Source of the DNA: Synechococcus sp. WH 8020
GTDB taxonomy: Bacteria; Cyanobacteriota; Cyanobacteriia; PCC-6307; Cyanobiaceae
Assembly: GCF_001040845.1 (NCBI RefSeq)
Contig: NZ_CP011941.1
Location: 2,424,890-2,488,889, forward strand
Direction of reading: 5' to 3'
DNA: 64,000 bases
In this document: positions 36,855 to 47,301 of the stretch, piece after piece
How the letters are laid out: each line of letters opens with the position of its first letter
How positions within the stretch are numbered: position 1 is the stretch's first letter
The notes under the pieces: generated by a model
Database searches by the model: none
The model's input: the letters and a program-made list of their open reading frames with translations, nothing else
Told to the model about the DNA's origin: nothing
Made by a program: the position numbers and the translations under genes

Positions 36855-37787
36855 TCAGCAGCTTTCGAGGGCGAGGGTGAGCGCTCCATCGCAGGCGTCA
36901 CCACTCCGTTCATCCCAGCGTGCATCCACCTGGCGACGGCGTAGGGACGTGTCTACAGCCTGTTGAAGGGGTGCCAGGTTCTGCAGTGCCCCACCCCTGG
37001 CGCAGAGTTTGGGCTTGGTGAGCCCCAGGGTGGAAGCCACGGCTTGAGCTGCTTCGGCAAGAGCATCGCCGGAGCGGTCGAGAATGGCCGCGGCTTCAAC
37101 ATTGCCGGCTTCCGCGGCGGCGCAGACGAGGGGTGCCAATTGAGCGAGCTGGGCTGGTTGGTAATCGGGCTGAACAACGAAGGCCTTGACGTCTGTGGCT
37201 GTGCGGCAACCAAGGACTTGCCACAGCTGCTTGCGCAGTGGTCCGTCTGGAAGTCGGCCATCGGCCATGCGCAGGCTGAGCTGTAGCCCCTGATGGCCGA
37301 GATCAAAGGCAGCCCCTGCTCCATCCAGTTGCCATCCCCATCCGCCGCAACGCGTTTCAAGGCCTCTGTCGTTGCGTCCAACCACGATCATTCCCGTGCC
37401 GCTGATCAGCACAACGCCGGCATCGTTGGGGAACGCTCCACGCAGGGCAGTGCGTTCGTCGCCTGTGGCGATGCAGTGCTTTTTTGGCAGCTCGAGACTG
37501 GCTGATAACAAATCTCTGGCACGGTTTTGAAGCGCTGTGCCCTGCTCCACTCCGCTGGCACCAACGGCGGCAGCTGTGATCTCCAGCCCGTCGGGATTGG
37601 CGGCTTGCAGGCTGCTGCGAAGGGCCTCCATGAAGCGCGTTTCGCCTCCGCTGGCTTGGAGATGGCTGACGCCACTGCCCTGGCCCTCGCCTAGCGGTTG
37701 CCAGGTCCCGTTGTGCCAACGGCTCAGCTTGCAGCGGCAATGGGTTTGGCCAGCATCGAAGCCAGCCAAAATTAGTGCGTTACTCAT
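36855..37787 (-). CDS. BadF/BadG/N-acetylglucosamine-kinase-like ATPase
   Basis: 310 residues of the ASKHA (actin-like ATPase) fold. Phosphate-1 loop LAGFDAGQTHCRCKL near the N-terminus, phosphate-2 region VVLISGTGMIVVGRN, and RCGGWGWQLDGAGAAFDLG match sugar-kinase members related to human NAGK. The probable substrate is N-acetylglucosamine or another amino sugar from wall recycling; this is inferred from family and its position next to glmM and near slt. It overlaps the end of ictB by 8 bases and is last in a four-gene minus-strand run. Confidence 0.87.
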   Translation of the reverse strand: MSNALILAGFDAGQTHCRCKLSRWHNGTWQPLGEGQGSGVSHLQASGGETRFMEALRSSLQAANPDGLEITAAAVGASGVEQGTALQNRARDLLSASLELPKKHCIATGDERTALRGAFPNDAGVVLISGTGMIVVGRNDRGLETRCGGWGWQLDGAGAAFDLGHQGLQLSLRMADGRLPDGPLRKQLWQVLGCRTATDVKAFVVQPDYQPAQLAQLAPLVCAAAEAGNVEAAAILDRSGDALAEAAQAVASTLGLTKPKLCARGGALQNLAPLQQAVDTSLRRRQVDARWDERSGDACDGALTLALESC

Positions 37788-39084
37788 GGCTGGTCTGGTG
37801 AGCCTGACTCAGGGTTGCCAGGCAAAACCAACCGATGATTTGTACTTCTGGTCGAAAAAAAATCGTATCCGTGGCGCCTTGGACGACCAGTCCGGCGATG
37901 GCGGCAAGGCAGCCCAGCCAGGGCAACGCCAGGGCAGCCGTTGAACGCAGGGCTGTGAGGCCGTTGCGAAGACTGGCTCCCGCTAACCCAAGAGCAGCGA
38001 TTAGGCCTGGAATGCCCGTTTCAACGAGGAGTTCCAGGGGAACGGAATAGGCGCTCAGGGCATTGAACTTGGGTTGTTGATAGAGGGGGTAAATGGCATT
38101 GAAGGCGGCGTTGCCTGGCCCGATGCCGAGCCAGGGCCGGTCTTGAATCATCTCCACTGCGGCCAACCACACGTTGATGCGGAAGTTGTTGGAGCTATCG
38201 CCTCGTCCCGCCAGCAGGCTGGCGACCCGTGTACGGATCGGATCCACCTGCGTGACTGCGATCGCCAAGGCCACACCAGCCAGTACCAGCAGAGCGATGG
38301 GGACGAGACGCCGCCACAGTTTTGGCCAGCTGCGGATGGCACGCAACACGAGCAGCAGCACCAGCACACCAAGGACCGCGAGCATGCCGAGCCAGCCCCC
38401 GCGGCTGTAGCTAAACAGGGTGGCCGTTGCTCCCAAACCGAGTGCAATAGCTGCATAGCAACGTGCCCCCCAGCCCCTCCAGCGGATCAAGGCAACGAGC
38501 GCCAACGGCAGGATTGGCACCAGATATCCCGCCAGCAGATTGGGGTTGCCTAGGGGGCCATAAACCCTGATCGTCCCTGCGGCTACGGAGTTGGGGTCGG
38601 CCCAGCGTGCGAGCTCCTCAGTGGGTCCGTAAAGCTGGCGCAAGGCCATCACACTGGTGAGTAATTCACCGCCCAGCAACGCGGCCAAGAGTCGGTCCCA
38701 CCACTCGGGTCGTTCGGCCAGTAGCTGGCGCATCAGGGCATACACACCGAGATAGCTGAGCAGTTTGATCAAGCCTTTCGCTGCTGCGGCAGGAACAGGG
38801 GAGAATCCTGTTGCGAGTAGGGCGATGCCAACAAACAACAGCACCCAGGCGCTGATGGCACCGATGCGCTGCGGTCGGCTCACGCTGGACCAGAGGATCC
38901 ACAGCGCTCCGCAAGCCAGAACCACGAGCGCGAGTCCCGTTCGCGTGAGGAAGGGCAGTCCTGCGAGCAGAACCATGAGCAGGATGCTGGCCAACCAGCG
39001 AAGGCGTCTGCGCTGCGGATCACTCGCGGGCAGGACTCCTTGCCAGCGCAACAACAAAGGTGGTGGGGCCGGAGCCTCAGCCAT
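37780..39084 (-). CDS. ictB: IctB-family / O-antigen-ligase-like membrane protein
   Basis: 434 residues from ATG at 39084 ([16 protein letters not shown]). About eleven hydrophobic helices with a large loop between the later helices, and the Wzy/WaaL-type signature [21 protein letters not shown] (split here to [13 protein letters not shown] and IYPLYQ). IctB was named for inorganic-carbon accumulation, but the family resembles O-antigen ligases, so its direct role is uncertain. It overlaps trmB by 8 bases and badF by 8 bases, which indicates one operon. Confidence 0.88.
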   Translation of the reverse strand: MAEAPAPPPLLLRWQGVLPASDPQRRRLRWLASILLMVLLAGLPFLTRTGLALVVLACGALWILWSSVSRPQRIGAISAWVLLFVGIALLATGFSPVPAAAAKGLIKLLSYLGVYALMRQLLAERPEWWDRLLAALLGGELLTSVMALRQLYGPTEELARWADPNSVAAGTIRVYGPLGNPNLLAGYLVPILPLALVALIRWRGWGARCYAAIALGLGATATLFSYSRGGWLGMLAVLGVLVLLLVLRAIRSWPKLWRRLVPIALLVLAGVALAIAVTQVDPIRTRVASLLAGRGDSSNNFRINVWLAAVEMIQDRPWLGIGPGNAAFNAIYPLYQQPKFNALSAYSVPLELLVETGIPGLIAALGLAGASLRNGLTALRSTAALALPWLGCLAAIAGLVVQGATDTIFFRPEVQIIGWFCLATLSQAHQTSHE

Positions 39085-39790
39085 GAGGTGTGGGTGCAGC
39101 GTCTTTGGAATTATCAACCTGTTGCCAAGCCATCTCCAGATCCCTTAATGCTGGAAGCGCAGCCTGGGTGCGCTCAAACAGCACGCGATAGGTGGGTTGT
39201 CCCTGGTCCTGGACGTAGCGCTCCCGTTCCGTCGCTACGGGCAATGGATTGCTGGTTCGCCATGGCTGTGGATCGTCTTTCGGGCGGGCAAAGCAGTTGG
39301 AGAGCTCCACGAGGGCCACCATCGGTTCGATCACTGCCAACACATCACTTTGCAGAAACAGATGTCGGCCGGGATGGAGTGCGGCGGCGATGGCATGCAA
39401 GAGGGCGGGTTGCAGCACTCGGCGTTTGCGATGGCGTTGTTTGAACCAGGGATCTGGAAACTGAATGCTCACCAGCTGCAACTGGTCTGGTGGCAACGCT
39501 GCCATCCAAGCTTCCAGGCTGATATTGGCGTTGCAAAATAAAAAATGAAGGTTGTGCTGCTGCAGCCGGTCACGATCCCGTTGGGCTGCTTGCACCAGGG
39601 GCCTGCGGATCTCAACTCCGAGGTGGTTTCGATCGGGCTGCATCGCCGCCAGCTCCAACAGAAAAAAGCCTCGAGCGCAACCAATATCGAGATGGATCGG
39701 CAGGTTGGGATGCGCAAACAGCATCTGTGGCGCCGGTAGCTCCAGCGGCAACTGAAAGAAGCGGCTGAGGGGATTGACGTGCTGGCGCAT
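39077..39790 (-). CDS. trmB: tRNA (guanine-N7-)-methyltransferase
   Basis: 237 residues. It methylates G46 in the variable loop of tRNA with SAM. The Rossmann motif [16 protein letters not shown], the middle [29 protein letters not shown] (the PDPWxKxxHxKRR signature) and the C-terminal TxxE-like ERYV region are present. The start ATG at 39790 overlaps the stop of the FIST gene (TGATG). Co-operonic with FIST, ictB and badF. Confidence 0.95.
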   Translation of the reverse strand: MRQHVNPLSRFFQLPLELPAPQMLFAHPNLPIHLDIGCARGFFLLELAAMQPDRNHLGVEIRRPLVQAAQRDRDRLQQHNLHFLFCNANISLEAWMAALPPDQLQLVSIQFPDPWFKQRHRKRRVLQPALLHAIAAALHPGRHLFLQSDVLAVIEPMVALVELSNCFARPKDDPQPWRTSNPLPVATERERYVQDQGQPTYRVLFERTQAALPALRDLEMAWQQVDNSKDAAPTPHG

Positions 39791-41049
39791 CACCCCTCAG
39801 GTAACTCAACAAGAGGTGCGTGGCGGAGTAAGCCCCAGCAAGCGGTGTAACCATGCAGGTAGGTGGTGTTGCTCAAGGGTCCGATCTCGCCGTTGCAGAA
39901 CGCTCCGGCGATTGGAAGATCGGGCATCACGTCTCGAGCGATCGAAACATCACCGTTGGCTTCTCCAAACAGCCCGCTCCCTCGACCGAGGCAGGCAAAC
40001 AACAGACCGCAGAGGGGAGGTGGCAAGGGACAACGCTCTTGGCTGACCTCCAGCAGCTGGCGTGCCTCCTGCCTTGATGACTGCGCTTCTCGGAGCTGAA
40101 ACTGCACGTGTTGGCCTGGGCGGACCCGCTCAGCGACGGCGACTGCACCATTTCGTGGGTCGACGCCAATCAGATTGCGTACCAGAAAATCGCTGGGGCA
40201 CTCCTGCATCAGATTGCGACGTTCCACCCCAAGGAACAGGGAGTGCTGCACCAGCTCTCTGTCCTCCGCATTGAGATCGGCCAGGACGCGTTGTAAGCAG
40301 GCCACAGGCGTGTCGCGACGATCACCATCGCTGAGTTCCAGCAGGACGTTGCGTTGGGCTTGTTCGATCGCAAACACGGGACCAATCGGTCGGCAGCCCT
40401 GGGCAACAACCGGATCAAGAACCCAGTCGCCACCGATGCTCACCCCAGCGGCACCATTGATGATCTGACCATTGAGGAGCAGGGATCCATGGCTGGCGTT
40501 ATGGGGTGCGGCAATTCCTCCGATGATCGCAGCGTTGGGATAGGCGTAATCCAGGCCGCTGATGAGGTCGTTGATCGCTCCGCAACTGGGATCGATGAAC
40601 AGCAACAGGGAGCGGCTGTTTGCTGGGTCCACGCTGACCCAGTCCTGCCAGTTTTGAACCGGTCCATCAAGGTCCGGGAGAGAGCCAGTGTCCAGTTGAA
40701 ACGGCTTCAGCTGAGCTCCCGGGAGATTTAAGAGGGTGATGCTGAGGGCCGTGGTCTGTTCCAGCTCTTGCGATCGCCCGGCACTGTCCGTTCCAACAAC
40801 GCCGCCTCCAACAAAACCAATCCAGTGTTCGGCCTGGATTCGCTGGCTGAGAAGCGGAAGCAACCGCGGCAGATCGCTGGCGAAATGGTTGGAAACAAAA
40901 ACCAGGGCTAAATCGCCTTTTTCCGAGCCAAGTTGATTGGTGACATCTTTTGAAGCCTCCTCTAGAGAGGCACAGCCACTGAGTGCCGTTCGGCACTTGG
41001 CCTGGGCTCCGGAGCCTCGGAACCAATCGAGGGGGTTGAACGGAACCAT
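39790..41049 (-). CDS. FIST-domain sensory protein (FIST N and C)
   Basis: 419 residues, soluble. An N-terminal FIST domain (about 25-220: [31 protein letters not shown]) and a FIST_C domain (about 230-400: [22 protein letters not shown], split; [27 protein letters not shown]-like [12 protein letters not shown]). FIST domains are predicted ligand sensors, perhaps for amino acids, usually fused to signalling outputs; this one stands alone. It is first of the FIST-trmB-ictB-badF run and diverges from DUF3177. Confidence 0.88.
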   Translation of the reverse strand: MVPFNPLDWFRGSGAQAKCRTALSGCASLEEASKDVTNQLGSEKGDLALVFVSNHFASDLPRLLPLLSQRIQAEHWIGFVGGGVVGTDSAGRSQELEQTTALSITLLNLPGAQLKPFQLDTGSLPDLDGPVQNWQDWVSVDPANSRSLLLFIDPSCGAINDLISGLDYAYPNAAIIGGIAAPHNASHGSLLLNGQIINGAAGVSIGGDWVLDPVVAQGCRPIGPVFAIEQAQRNVLLELSDGDRRDTPVACLQRVLADLNAEDRELVQHSLFLGVERRNLMQECPSDFLVRNLIGVDPRNGAVAVAERVRPGQHVQFQLREAQSSRQEARQLLEVSQERCPLPPPLCGLLFACLGRGSGLFGEANGDVSIARDVMPDLPIAGAFCNGEIGPLSNTTYLHGYTACWGLLRHAPLVELPEG

Positions 41050-41119
41050 GTATTGGACCTTACCAATCTTGAGGGCTAGGTCGATGGCATCGATAATGGC
41101 TCCACCTTGAACCTGCCTG

Positions 41120-41731
41120 GTGCCTGATCTCCCCTATCGCAGTTTGGTTTGGCTGACGTATCGCCTGGGTGCAACGTTTGCCCTCGGCGTCCCGCTTGTG
41201 TTGCTGATCTGGGCAGGTGTGCGGCGTGAGCCAGCCATTGTGCGATTGCTGGGTCTGTACTGGAAGGTGGCAAGCCTGCTTCCCATCAGTGTGTTGCTGC
41301 TCACCGATCGGCGTCCGATCGGCTATGTCATGGCCTTCCTTGCCCCAGTCCTGATGGCGGTTTCGGTGTGGTTCTGGGTGGATCTCAATGAAGAGCTGGC
41401 GGACAGTGCACCGGGTAGTGCCCTACCGCTGACCGTTCGTATTTGGCGCTGGGCGCTCAGTGGATTTGCCTTGCTTGCGGCGGGGATGTCAGCCACGGCA
41501 TTGCGCTGTGCGGACCAACTGAGCGGTGCTGAGTGCTTGGCCTGGCTGGAAGGCCCCCAGGGATTGCATCGTGTCGCCGAGCGTTTGTTCGATTTCGTTT
41601 TCGGTGGTCAGTGGAGTGAGGCTGTTGCCGCATTTATTGGCTATGTGGCTTTAGTGGCCTATGTGGTGGGGCTCCTCCAGTGGCTCCTCGTGCGTCTGCC
41701 ACGTCAAGGGCGGGTGGCTGGTGAGTTCTGA
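41120..41731 (+). CDS. DUF3177 family membrane protein
   Basis: 203 residues from GTG at 41120. Five probable membrane helices (about 17-33, 46-60, 68-86, 110-128, 170-192). Conserved-looking elements include RSLVWLTYRLGATFA, LYWKVASLLPISVLLL and the C-terminal IGYVALVAYVVGLLQW. It fits DUF3177, a cyanobacterial integral membrane family of unknown function. The following small gene starts within its last codons (11-base overlap), showing translational coupling. Confidence 0.83.
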   Translation: MPDLPYRSLVWLTYRLGATFALGVPLVLLIWAGVRREPAIVRLLGLYWKVASLLPISVLLLTDRRPIGYVMAFLAPVLMAVSVWFWVDLNEELADSAPGSALPLTVRIWRWALSGFALLAAGMSATALRCADQLSGAECLAWLEGPQGLHRVAERLFDFVFGGQWSEAVAAFIGYVALVAYVVGLLQWLLVRLPRQGRVAGEF

Positions 41732-42032
41732 TTCGTTGTTGCCGGCTCTTGAAGCGATCAGTCGCGATCGTCCCGATCGCGTGTTGCGCCTGCGAGGAAC
41801 TGTGCAGACCTCTGAACGGGAAGAAGAAGCCCTTGAAGTGTTGATCTTTCGTGGCTTCAGCAGCTGCACCACCCATCCCACGGATTTTGATCCGGATCGA
41901 ACCGTGCTGCCTGATGGAGCGGCACTTGAAACCGCTGAATTGTTGCGCGGTCCACTCAATCCTCAGCGGGAGGAGAGGCTGATCGGGCCCCTGCCTCCTG
42001 AGCAATTGATCGATGCAGACCACTGGATCTAA
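41721..42032 (+). CDS. Conserved cyanobacterial/plastid-type small protein, unknown
   Basis: 103 residues from GTG at 41721, which overlaps the DUF3177 stop by 11 bases. Soluble, rich in Arg/Glu: ALEAISRDRPDRVLRLRG, then EEALEVLIFRGFSSCTTHPT and a C-terminal PLPPEQLIDADHWI. It resembles a protein conserved in cyanobacteria and plant plastids for which I know no function. It converges with ileS with only 3 bases between stops. Confidence 0.72.
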   Translation: MSSDSLLPALEAISRDRPDRVLRLRGTVQTSEREEEALEVLIFRGFSSCTTHPTDFDPDRTVLPDGAALETAELLRGPLNPQREERLIGPLPPEQLIDADHWI

Positions 42033-42035
42033 CTA

Positions 42036-44942
42036 TTAGCGCCGTTCCAGTACGGACACGCAGCGACCGCACAAGCCTGGGTGATCACTGTTCTGACCGA
42101 TGTCGCTTTCATAATGCCAACAGCGCTCACACTTCTGACCTCGAGACAGGGCTACTTCGATCGCGGCGAGCTCGTTGTCATCACTGGCCAGCAATTCGGC
42201 CCAGGGCTCGCCTCCAAGCTGCAACTGGGACACGAGTAGCCAGTCGCGCAGGCCATCCACCTCTTGGTCCCCTTTGCTTTGGAGCCAGTGAAGGGCGTCT
42301 TGGAGTGCGGGGGTGCGCGCTTCGAGGCGAACTGCCGCTTCAAGCGATGCTCCGAGCTTGCGCTTGCTTCGGCATTCTTCCAGCACCTTGTTCACCGCTG
42401 CGCGCAGCTCGCGAAGTTCCTGCATAGGGGCTCGAAGGCTGTCATCGCGCCACTCCTCCGGCACGCTGGGCCAGCCGCTGAGAAACACCGACTCGGTCCC
42501 TGTGGGATAGGGGATGTTTTGCCAGATGTCTTCCGCCATATGGCAAAGCACCGGGGCGATGGCCGCGGCCAGACGTTCGATGATCAGCGCCATCACGGTT
42601 TGGCAGCTGCGGCGACGCTTGTCGTTGGGGGCGCTGACGTACAGGCGGTCTTTGGCAATGTCGAGATAGAAGTTCGAAAGATCGGCGACGCAGAAGTTCT
42701 GCAGGAGCTGGAAGAAGCGGAAGAATTCATAGCGTTCAAACGCTTCACTGATCTGGTCGAGCACGGTCGCAGTGCGCTGCAACATCCAGCGATCGAGCAA
42801 TGGCAAATCGCTGATGGCGATCGCATCACGGCTTGGGTTGAAGTCGTGAAGATTGCCGAGGAGGTAGCGCGAGGTGTTGCGCACCTTGCGATAGACGTCA
42901 GAAAGCTGCCGAAGGATGCCAGCACCGATCGGCACATCTGCCGAATAATCCACAGAACTCACCCAAAGGCGCAGTACATCAGCGCCGTAGGCGGGTTCTT
43001 GCTTTTGGTTTTTGCCGCCTTCGATGATCACCATCGGGTCCACAACATTGCCCAGTGATTTGCTCATCTTTCGGCCTTTCTCATCCAAGGCAAAGCCATG
43101 GGTGAGCACGGTTCGGTAGGGAGCTGTTCCGTTGACTGCGACCGAGGTCAACAACGAGGACTGGAACCAGCCGCGATGCTGATCTGATCCTTCTAAGTAC
43201 AGATCTGCGGGGTAGCTAAGACCTTCGCGTTGGCTCGATACGGAGGCCCAGCTGGAGCCGGAATCGAACCACACATCCATGGTGTCGGTGCCCTTACGCC
43301 AGAGATGTGCTTCTGCGCTGTGGCTGGAGGGGAGGAGATCAGCCTCGTCTTTTTCCCACCAAATGTCGGCTCCGTGTTCTGCGATCAGCGCTTTGACATG
43401 GGCGATGGAGTCGGCATTGAGCAGCACTTCGCCGGTTTCACGTTGGTAGAACACGGGAATCGGGACACCCCAGGTCCGTTGACGGGAAATGCACCAGTCG
43501 CCCCTCTCGGACACCATCGATTCAATCCTGTTCCTGCCGGATGCAGGCAGCCATTGCACGCCATCAATGGCCGTTAGCGCCTCGCTGCGGAATCCTTCTA
43601 CTGAGGCAAACCACTGTTCTGTCGCTCTGAAGATCGTGGGCTTTTTTGTGCGCCAGTCGTACGGATAGCGATGGCTGTAGCTCTCTTGGAGGAGTAGGGA
43701 ACCGGAGTCCTCGAGGGCCGCGATGATCTTTGCATTGGCATCCTTGAGAACGTTTAAGCCCTCGAATGGGCCGGCTTCTGCGGTGAGGGTTCCGGCCTCA
43801 TCCACGGGGCAGAGAACGGGCAGGCCATGCTTGCGCCCGGTGTTGAAGTCATCCACGCCATGGCCTGGTGCCGTGTGCACCAGGCCCGTACCCGATTCCG
43901 TGGTGATGTACTCCCCACCCACAACGATGGCGCTGCGGCGCTCGAGCAGGGGGTGGCTGTAGGTGATGCCAGCAAGATCGGCCCCCTTCACGGTGGCTTT
44001 GGCTTGCAGTGGGCGTTCCAGCTTGGAGGCGATGGAGTCGCAGAGCTCTGCTGCCACGATCAGAAGTTGCCCGTCGCCGTCATCGGCGAGGCAGTAATCG
44101 AGGCGATCGTTCACCGACACCGCCAGGTTCGCGGGCAGGGTCCAGGGGGTGGTCGTCCAGATTGCCACCTGTAGGCACTGACTCAGGGCGTCGCTCTCTG
44201 CGGGGACGTCCAAGCCCTGCGCCTTCAGCTTGCAACGGAGGTTTTCGGGAAGATCAACAACAGGAAAGCCCACGTAGACACTGGGGCTGGTATGACCATC
44301 GGGATATTCCAGTTCGGCTTCGGCCAGGGCAGTGCGAGAGCTGGGGCTCCAGTGCACTGGCTTGAGCCCTCGATAAATATGCCCCTTCAGCGCCATCGTT
44401 CCAAAGACGTCGATCTGAGCGGCTTCGTAGTCCTTTTGGAGCGTGAGATAGGGGTGATCCCAGTCAGCCCAGATGCCCCAGCGTTTAAAGCCAGCCATTT
44501 GGCCTGCAACTTGCTTGTGGGCGTAGACCGCAGCCTTTTTGCGCAACTTGATCGGGGTCAGCGCTTGACGCTGTTCCTGGCTCATGGCCTGGAGCACTTT
44601 GAGCTCAATCGGGAGGCCATGGCAGTCCCAGCCAGGCACGAAACGCACCTGTCGGCCTTGCATCATCCGATGTTTATTGATGATGTCTTTGAGCACCTTG
44701 TTTAAGGCGTGGCCCATGTGTAGGGCGCCGTTGGCGTATGGGGGGCCGTCGTGAAGGGTGAATATCGGACCGGAATTGTTGCGCCCCAGATCCAGGTCAA
44801 TGCCTTTCTCTTTCCAGAACGCTTGAAGTTCCGGTTCGCGGTGGATGGCATTGGCACGCATGCCAAACCCCGTCTCCAGCAGGTTGAGGGTGTCTTTGTA
44901 GGACGGGCGCTGATCAGCGTCCTGGCCTGTCTGCTGGGTCAC
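42036..44942 (-). CDS. ileS: Isoleucyl-tRNA synthetase
   Basis: 968 residues, normal bacterial type I length. It charges tRNA-Ile and edits valine. HIGH-type signature [16 protein letters not shown] near residue 70, the editing domain (about 210-420) with the [10 protein letters not shown] motif, KMSKS in [10 protein letters not shown] near 625, a C-terminal anticodon-binding region and a zinc-finger tail with CERCWHYE and CGRCV cysteine pairs. Start ATG at 44942. It is 26 bases downstream of the ycf66 gene. Confidence 0.98.
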   Translation of the reverse strand: MTQQTGQDADQRPSYKDTLNLLETGFGMRANAIHREPELQAFWKEKGIDLDLGRNNSGPIFTLHDGPPYANGALHMGHALNKVLKDIINKHRMMQGRQVRFVPGWDCHGLPIELKVLQAMSQEQRQALTPIKLRKKAAVYAHKQVAGQMAGFKRWGIWADWDHPYLTLQKDYEAAQIDVFGTMALKGHIYRGLKPVHWSPSSRTALAEAELEYPDGHTSPSVYVGFPVVDLPENLRCKLKAQGLDVPAESDALSQCLQVAIWTTTPWTLPANLAVSVNDRLDYCLADDGDGQLLIVAAELCDSIASKLERPLQAKATVKGADLAGITYSHPLLERRSAIVVGGEYITTESGTGLVHTAPGHGVDDFNTGRKHGLPVLCPVDEAGTLTAEAGPFEGLNVLKDANAKIIAALEDSGSLLLQESYSHRYPYDWRTKKPTIFRATEQWFASVEGFRSEALTAIDGVQWLPASGRNRIESMVSERGDWCISRQRTWGVPIPVFYQRETGEVLLNADSIAHVKALIAEHGADIWWEKDEADLLPSSHSAEAHLWRKGTDTMDVWFDSGSSWASVSSQREGLSYPADLYLEGSDQHRGWFQSSLLTSVAVNGTAPYRTVLTHGFALDEKGRKMSKSLGNVVDPMVIIEGGKNQKQEPAYGADVLRLWVSSVDYSADVPIGAGILRQLSDVYRKVRNTSRYLLGNLHDFNPSRDAIAISDLPLLDRWMLQRTATVLDQISEAFERYEFFRFFQLLQNFCVADLSNFYLDIAKDRLYVSAPNDKRRRSCQTVMALIIERLAAAIAPVLCHMAEDIWQNIPYPTGTESVFLSGWPSVPEEWRDDSLRAPMQELRELRAAVNKVLEECRSKRKLGASLEAAVRLEARTPALQDALHWLQSKGDQEVDGLRDWLLVSQLQLGGEPWAELLASDDNELAAIEVALSRGQKCERCWHYESDIGQNSDHPGLCGRCVSVLERR

Positions 44943-44968
44943 GTTGGCGGCTGCAGCAAAGGGGATTA

Positions 44969-45754
44969 TCAGTCTTCGTCGGTGCGGGTGGTATTGGGGG
45001 CTGTGTTTGAGGCTGTGTCGATGGCGGCGTCCTCCCTGCTCTCATCACTGCTGGCGTCACGACCCTCTTCCTTGCTGTCCTTGCGTGCGTCAACTCGGGT
45101 GGCGTCGGTTTGAGCGTCATCGCTGCTGGACGTTGAACTCACCTCCTGCATTTCCAGAGATGGTTCTGAGCTGTCTGGACGAACCCAGCGTTTCTTGCGT
45201 TGTTGCTTGCTGACTGGAGCTTTAGCTGTGGTGTCGTTGTCCTTTCGGGCCTCGTTAGTTGCAGGTTGTTCACTTGGTTCAGATTTCTCACTGCTTTCAT
45301 CACTGGGAGGACTGTCTAGATCTGCATCGGCGGACGGCTGCTCAGGTCGCACCCAGAGTTTGTTGGTTCCAGTTTTTGCAGCAGGTTTCAGGCTTTTGAG
45401 GGTGTCAGCGGTTGCGCTTACAAGGCTCGCTAACACGGTGGTGAGTTGTTGAAGGCTCGTGGCCCAGCGTTCCCGGGAGCCGAGTCTTTGTCGCTCCTCA
45501 TCGCTGAGTTGTTGCCAGCGGGCTTGCCCAACTTCGGCCCCTAGGCGGCTGATCAGCAAACCGGCGCAGGCCACTGCCAGCATGGGAGCTCCTCGGAGTC
45601 GGTCACTGCTGGTCACGAGGACCAGTCCAAGCAGGAGGATGACGGCTCCCCAGGCGCCATCGCGGGGACGACTGAGCTCAGTCGCGAGCAGTGGCAGCAG
45701 CAGAACTGCAAGACCCGCCAGCAAACAGAGGTCTCCAGTAAGAGTGGCCAGCAT
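44969..45754 (-). CDS. ycf66: Ycf66 family protein with long acidic/serine-rich tail
   Basis: 261 residues from ATG at 45754 (an ATG at 45784 adds ten). Two or three membrane helices in the first 85 residues ([42 protein letters not shown]) followed by a conserved [20 protein letters not shown] and a disordered, Ser/Glu/Asp/Thr-rich tail. The tail holds two copies of a W-V-R-P element (LWVRPEQPS and [11 protein letters not shown]). Ycf66 is found in cyanobacteria and some chloroplasts; the role is unknown. A possible -10 TATACA lies at 45800-45795. Confidence 0.85.
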   Translation of the reverse strand: MLATLTGDLCLLAGLAVLLLPLLATELSRPRDGAWGAVILLLGLVLVTSSDRLRGAPMLAVACAGLLISRLGAEVGQARWQQLSDEERQRLGSRERWATSLQQLTTVLASLVSATADTLKSLKPAAKTGTNKLWVRPEQPSADADLDSPPSDESSEKSEPSEQPATNEARKDNDTTAKAPVSKQQRKKRWVRPDSSEPSLEMQEVSSTSSSDDAQTDATRVDARKDSKEEGRDASSDESREDAAIDTASNTAPNTTRTDED

Positions 45755-45812
45755 CGGTGAATCGAGTGTCGACGTTGTCGCCATTCTGGGTCGATGTATA
45801 GGATTCGCTTCT

Positions 45813-45894
45813 GCCCATCTGGCGGAATTGGTAGACGCGCTGGTTTTAGGTACCAGTGACTTCGGTTGTGCGAGTTCAAGTCTCGCGGTGGGCA
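45813..45894 (+). tRNA. tRNA-Leu (anticodon TAG)
   Basis: 82 bases with acceptor stem GCCCATC/GGTGGGC, class II long variable arm, anticodon stem CTGGT/ACCAG with loop TTTAGGT (anticodon TAG, reads CTN codons) and T-loop TTCAAGT. CCA not encoded. The gene lies between ycf66 (opposite strand) and crtR. Confidence 0.96.
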
Positions 45895-45910
45895 TTCCTT
45901 TCCTAGATTG

Positions 45911-45936
45911 GTGTCGCTTGTAGTAGCAGGCGACAC
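45911..45936 (+). promoter_or_regulatory. 10-pair hairpin directly before the crtR ribosome-binding site
   Basis: GTGTCGCTTG (45911-45920), loop TAGTAG, CAGGCGACAC (45927-45936) with one G-T wobble. AGGA at 45937-45940 follows immediately, then the crtR ATG at 45949. There is no T-run, so it is not a classical terminator for the tRNA. It could be a 5' leader structure of crtR or a processing site of the tRNA-crtR transcript. Confidence 0.5.
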
Positions 45937-45948
45937 AGGAATCTTTCG

Positions 45949-46968
45949 ATGACTCAAGCCCTCGCACAACCGGTGAGCTCGGGATCGACTCCCCGGCTTC
46001 GGTCAGTGCCTAAGGAGTTTCTCGATCCACCGTCTGCATGGAATCCAACGGTTGCTCTGTTTTTGGGCGGTTATGGCTTGGCAGCTTTGACCATTTGGGG
46101 CTGGTTTGTGGGTGGTTGGCCGTTGCCCCTGTTGTTGATATGTGGGTTCTTAGCTCTCCATTTAGAGGGCACCGTTGTGCACGATGCCTGTCACAAGGCG
46201 GCTCATCCGGTCCCTTGGGTTAATCAAACGATGGGGCACGGATCAGCCTTGCTTTTGGGGTTCAGTTTTCCTGTCTTTACACGGGTGCACTTGCAACATC
46301 ATTCTCATGTGAATGATCCAAAGCATGATCCTGACCACATCGTGAGTACCTTTGGGCCTCTCTGGTTAATTGCCCCCCGATTTTTTTATCACGAGTTTTT
46401 CTTCTTTCAACGCAAGCTATGGAAGCGTTGGGAGTTGATGCAGTGGGGATTCGAGCGTGCAGTCTTTTTTACGATCATTGCTGCTGCAATTCGATTCGAT
46501 TTTCTACCTTTTATTTTTAATTGTTGGTTCGCACCAGCGCTCATGGTTGGAGTCACACTGGGTCTTTTCTTTGACTACTTGCCCCACAGGCCATTTTTGT
46601 CGCGGAATCGTTGGCAGAACGCTCGTGTGTATCCAGGCCGCACAATGAATTGGTTGATTATGGGGCAAAATTATCACTTAGTGCATCATCTTTGGCCCTC
46701 TATTCCCTGGTTTGAGTACAAGCCCGCCTACGAGGCGACAAAGCCTCTCCTTGATGCGAAAGAATCGCCACAGAGGCTAGGAATCTTCGAAACACGCTCT
46801 GATGTCGTCAATTTCTTCTACGACATTTTGATCGGAGTTCGAAGTCACAAGCCAAGGGGTAGCAAGATGCGTCCGATTGCCAAGTTTCTTCCCAGTAGGC
46901 GTCTCAAACGCGCTTGGCTTTCATTGCTAAGGCGCACGGCCGTCACTCCGGCACGTCAACGTCTCTAA
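45949..46968 (+). CDS. crtR: Beta-carotene hydroxylase CrtR
   Basis: 339 residues of the membrane fatty-acid-desaturase/hydroxylase family. Di-iron histidine boxes: HDACH (78-82), HLQHHSH (about 113-119) and HLVHHLW near residue 243. It hydroxylates the beta-rings of beta-carotene to make zeaxanthin, the main photoprotective carotenoid of marine Synechococcus. Several membrane helices; no signal peptide. The middle of the gene is A+T-richer than its neighbours. Hairpins flank it at the ribosome-binding site and around its stop codon (46948-46989). Confidence 0.93.
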   Translation: MTQALAQPVSSGSTPRLRSVPKEFLDPPSAWNPTVALFLGGYGLAALTIWGWFVGGWPLPLLLICGFLALHLEGTVVHDACHKAAHPVPWVNQTMGHGSALLLGFSFPVFTRVHLQHHSHVNDPKHDPDHIVSTFGPLWLIAPRFFYHEFFFFQRKLWKRWELMQWGFERAVFFTIIAAAIRFDFLPFIFNCWFAPALMVGVTLGLFFDYLPHRPFLSRNRWQNARVYPGRTMNWLIMGQNYHLVHHLWPSIPWFEYKPAYEATKPLLDAKESPQRLGIFETRSDVVNFFYDILIGVRSHKPRGSKMRPIAKFLPSRRLKRAWLSLLRRTAVTPARQRL

Positions 46969-46989
46969 AGCGTTACGTTGGCGTGCCGG
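46948..46989. other. 15-pair hairpin with the crtR stop codon in its loop
   Basis: CCGGCACGTCAACGT (46948-46962) pairs with ACGTTGGCGTGCCGG (46975-46989), one G-T wobble, loop of 12 bases that contains the TAA stop of crtR. No T-run follows on either strand. It lies between crtR and the convergent gatC gene (stop at 47008), so it probably stabilises or ends transcripts arriving from one or both sides. Confidence 0.7.
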
Positions 46990-47007
46990 CTAGGGCTCAC
47001 TTGTGGC

Positions 47008-47301
47008 CTAGTCCGCAAGGATTTTGGGAACGCGGAAGAAATCGCCTTCGCGTTGGGGGGCTTGATCTAAGAGGTCCTGCCTTACATCTGTTGCGACAAC
47101 AGTGTCCTCACGCGTTGCATTGATCACTTCCACCGCACGTGTAGTGGGTAAAACGCCTTCGGTGTCCACGGCTTGAAGCTGATCCACGTAATCGAGAATT
47201 CGCTCAAGCTGCCCCGTGTATGTGGCGATGGTGTCTTCAGGGAGATCAAGGCGGGCAAGTTGGGCCACCTTGCGTACGTCGTCGGCGGTGATCTTGCTCA
47301 T
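47008..47301 (-). CDS. gatC: Glutamyl-tRNA(Gln)/Asp-tRNA(Asn) amidotransferase subunit C
   Basis: 97 residues. Small helical subunit that stabilises GatA in the GatCAB complex, which makes Gln-tRNA(Gln) from Glu-tRNA(Gln). Diagnostic: [38 protein letters not shown] and [18 protein letters not shown]. GatA and GatB are not in the window. It overlaps the creatininase-family gene by 4 bases, so the pair is an operon. Confidence 0.96.
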   Translation of the reverse strand: MSKITADDVRKVAQLARLDLPEDTIATYTGQLERILDYVDQLQAVDTEGVLPTTRAVEVINATREDTVVATDVRQDLLDQAPQREGDFFRVPKILAD

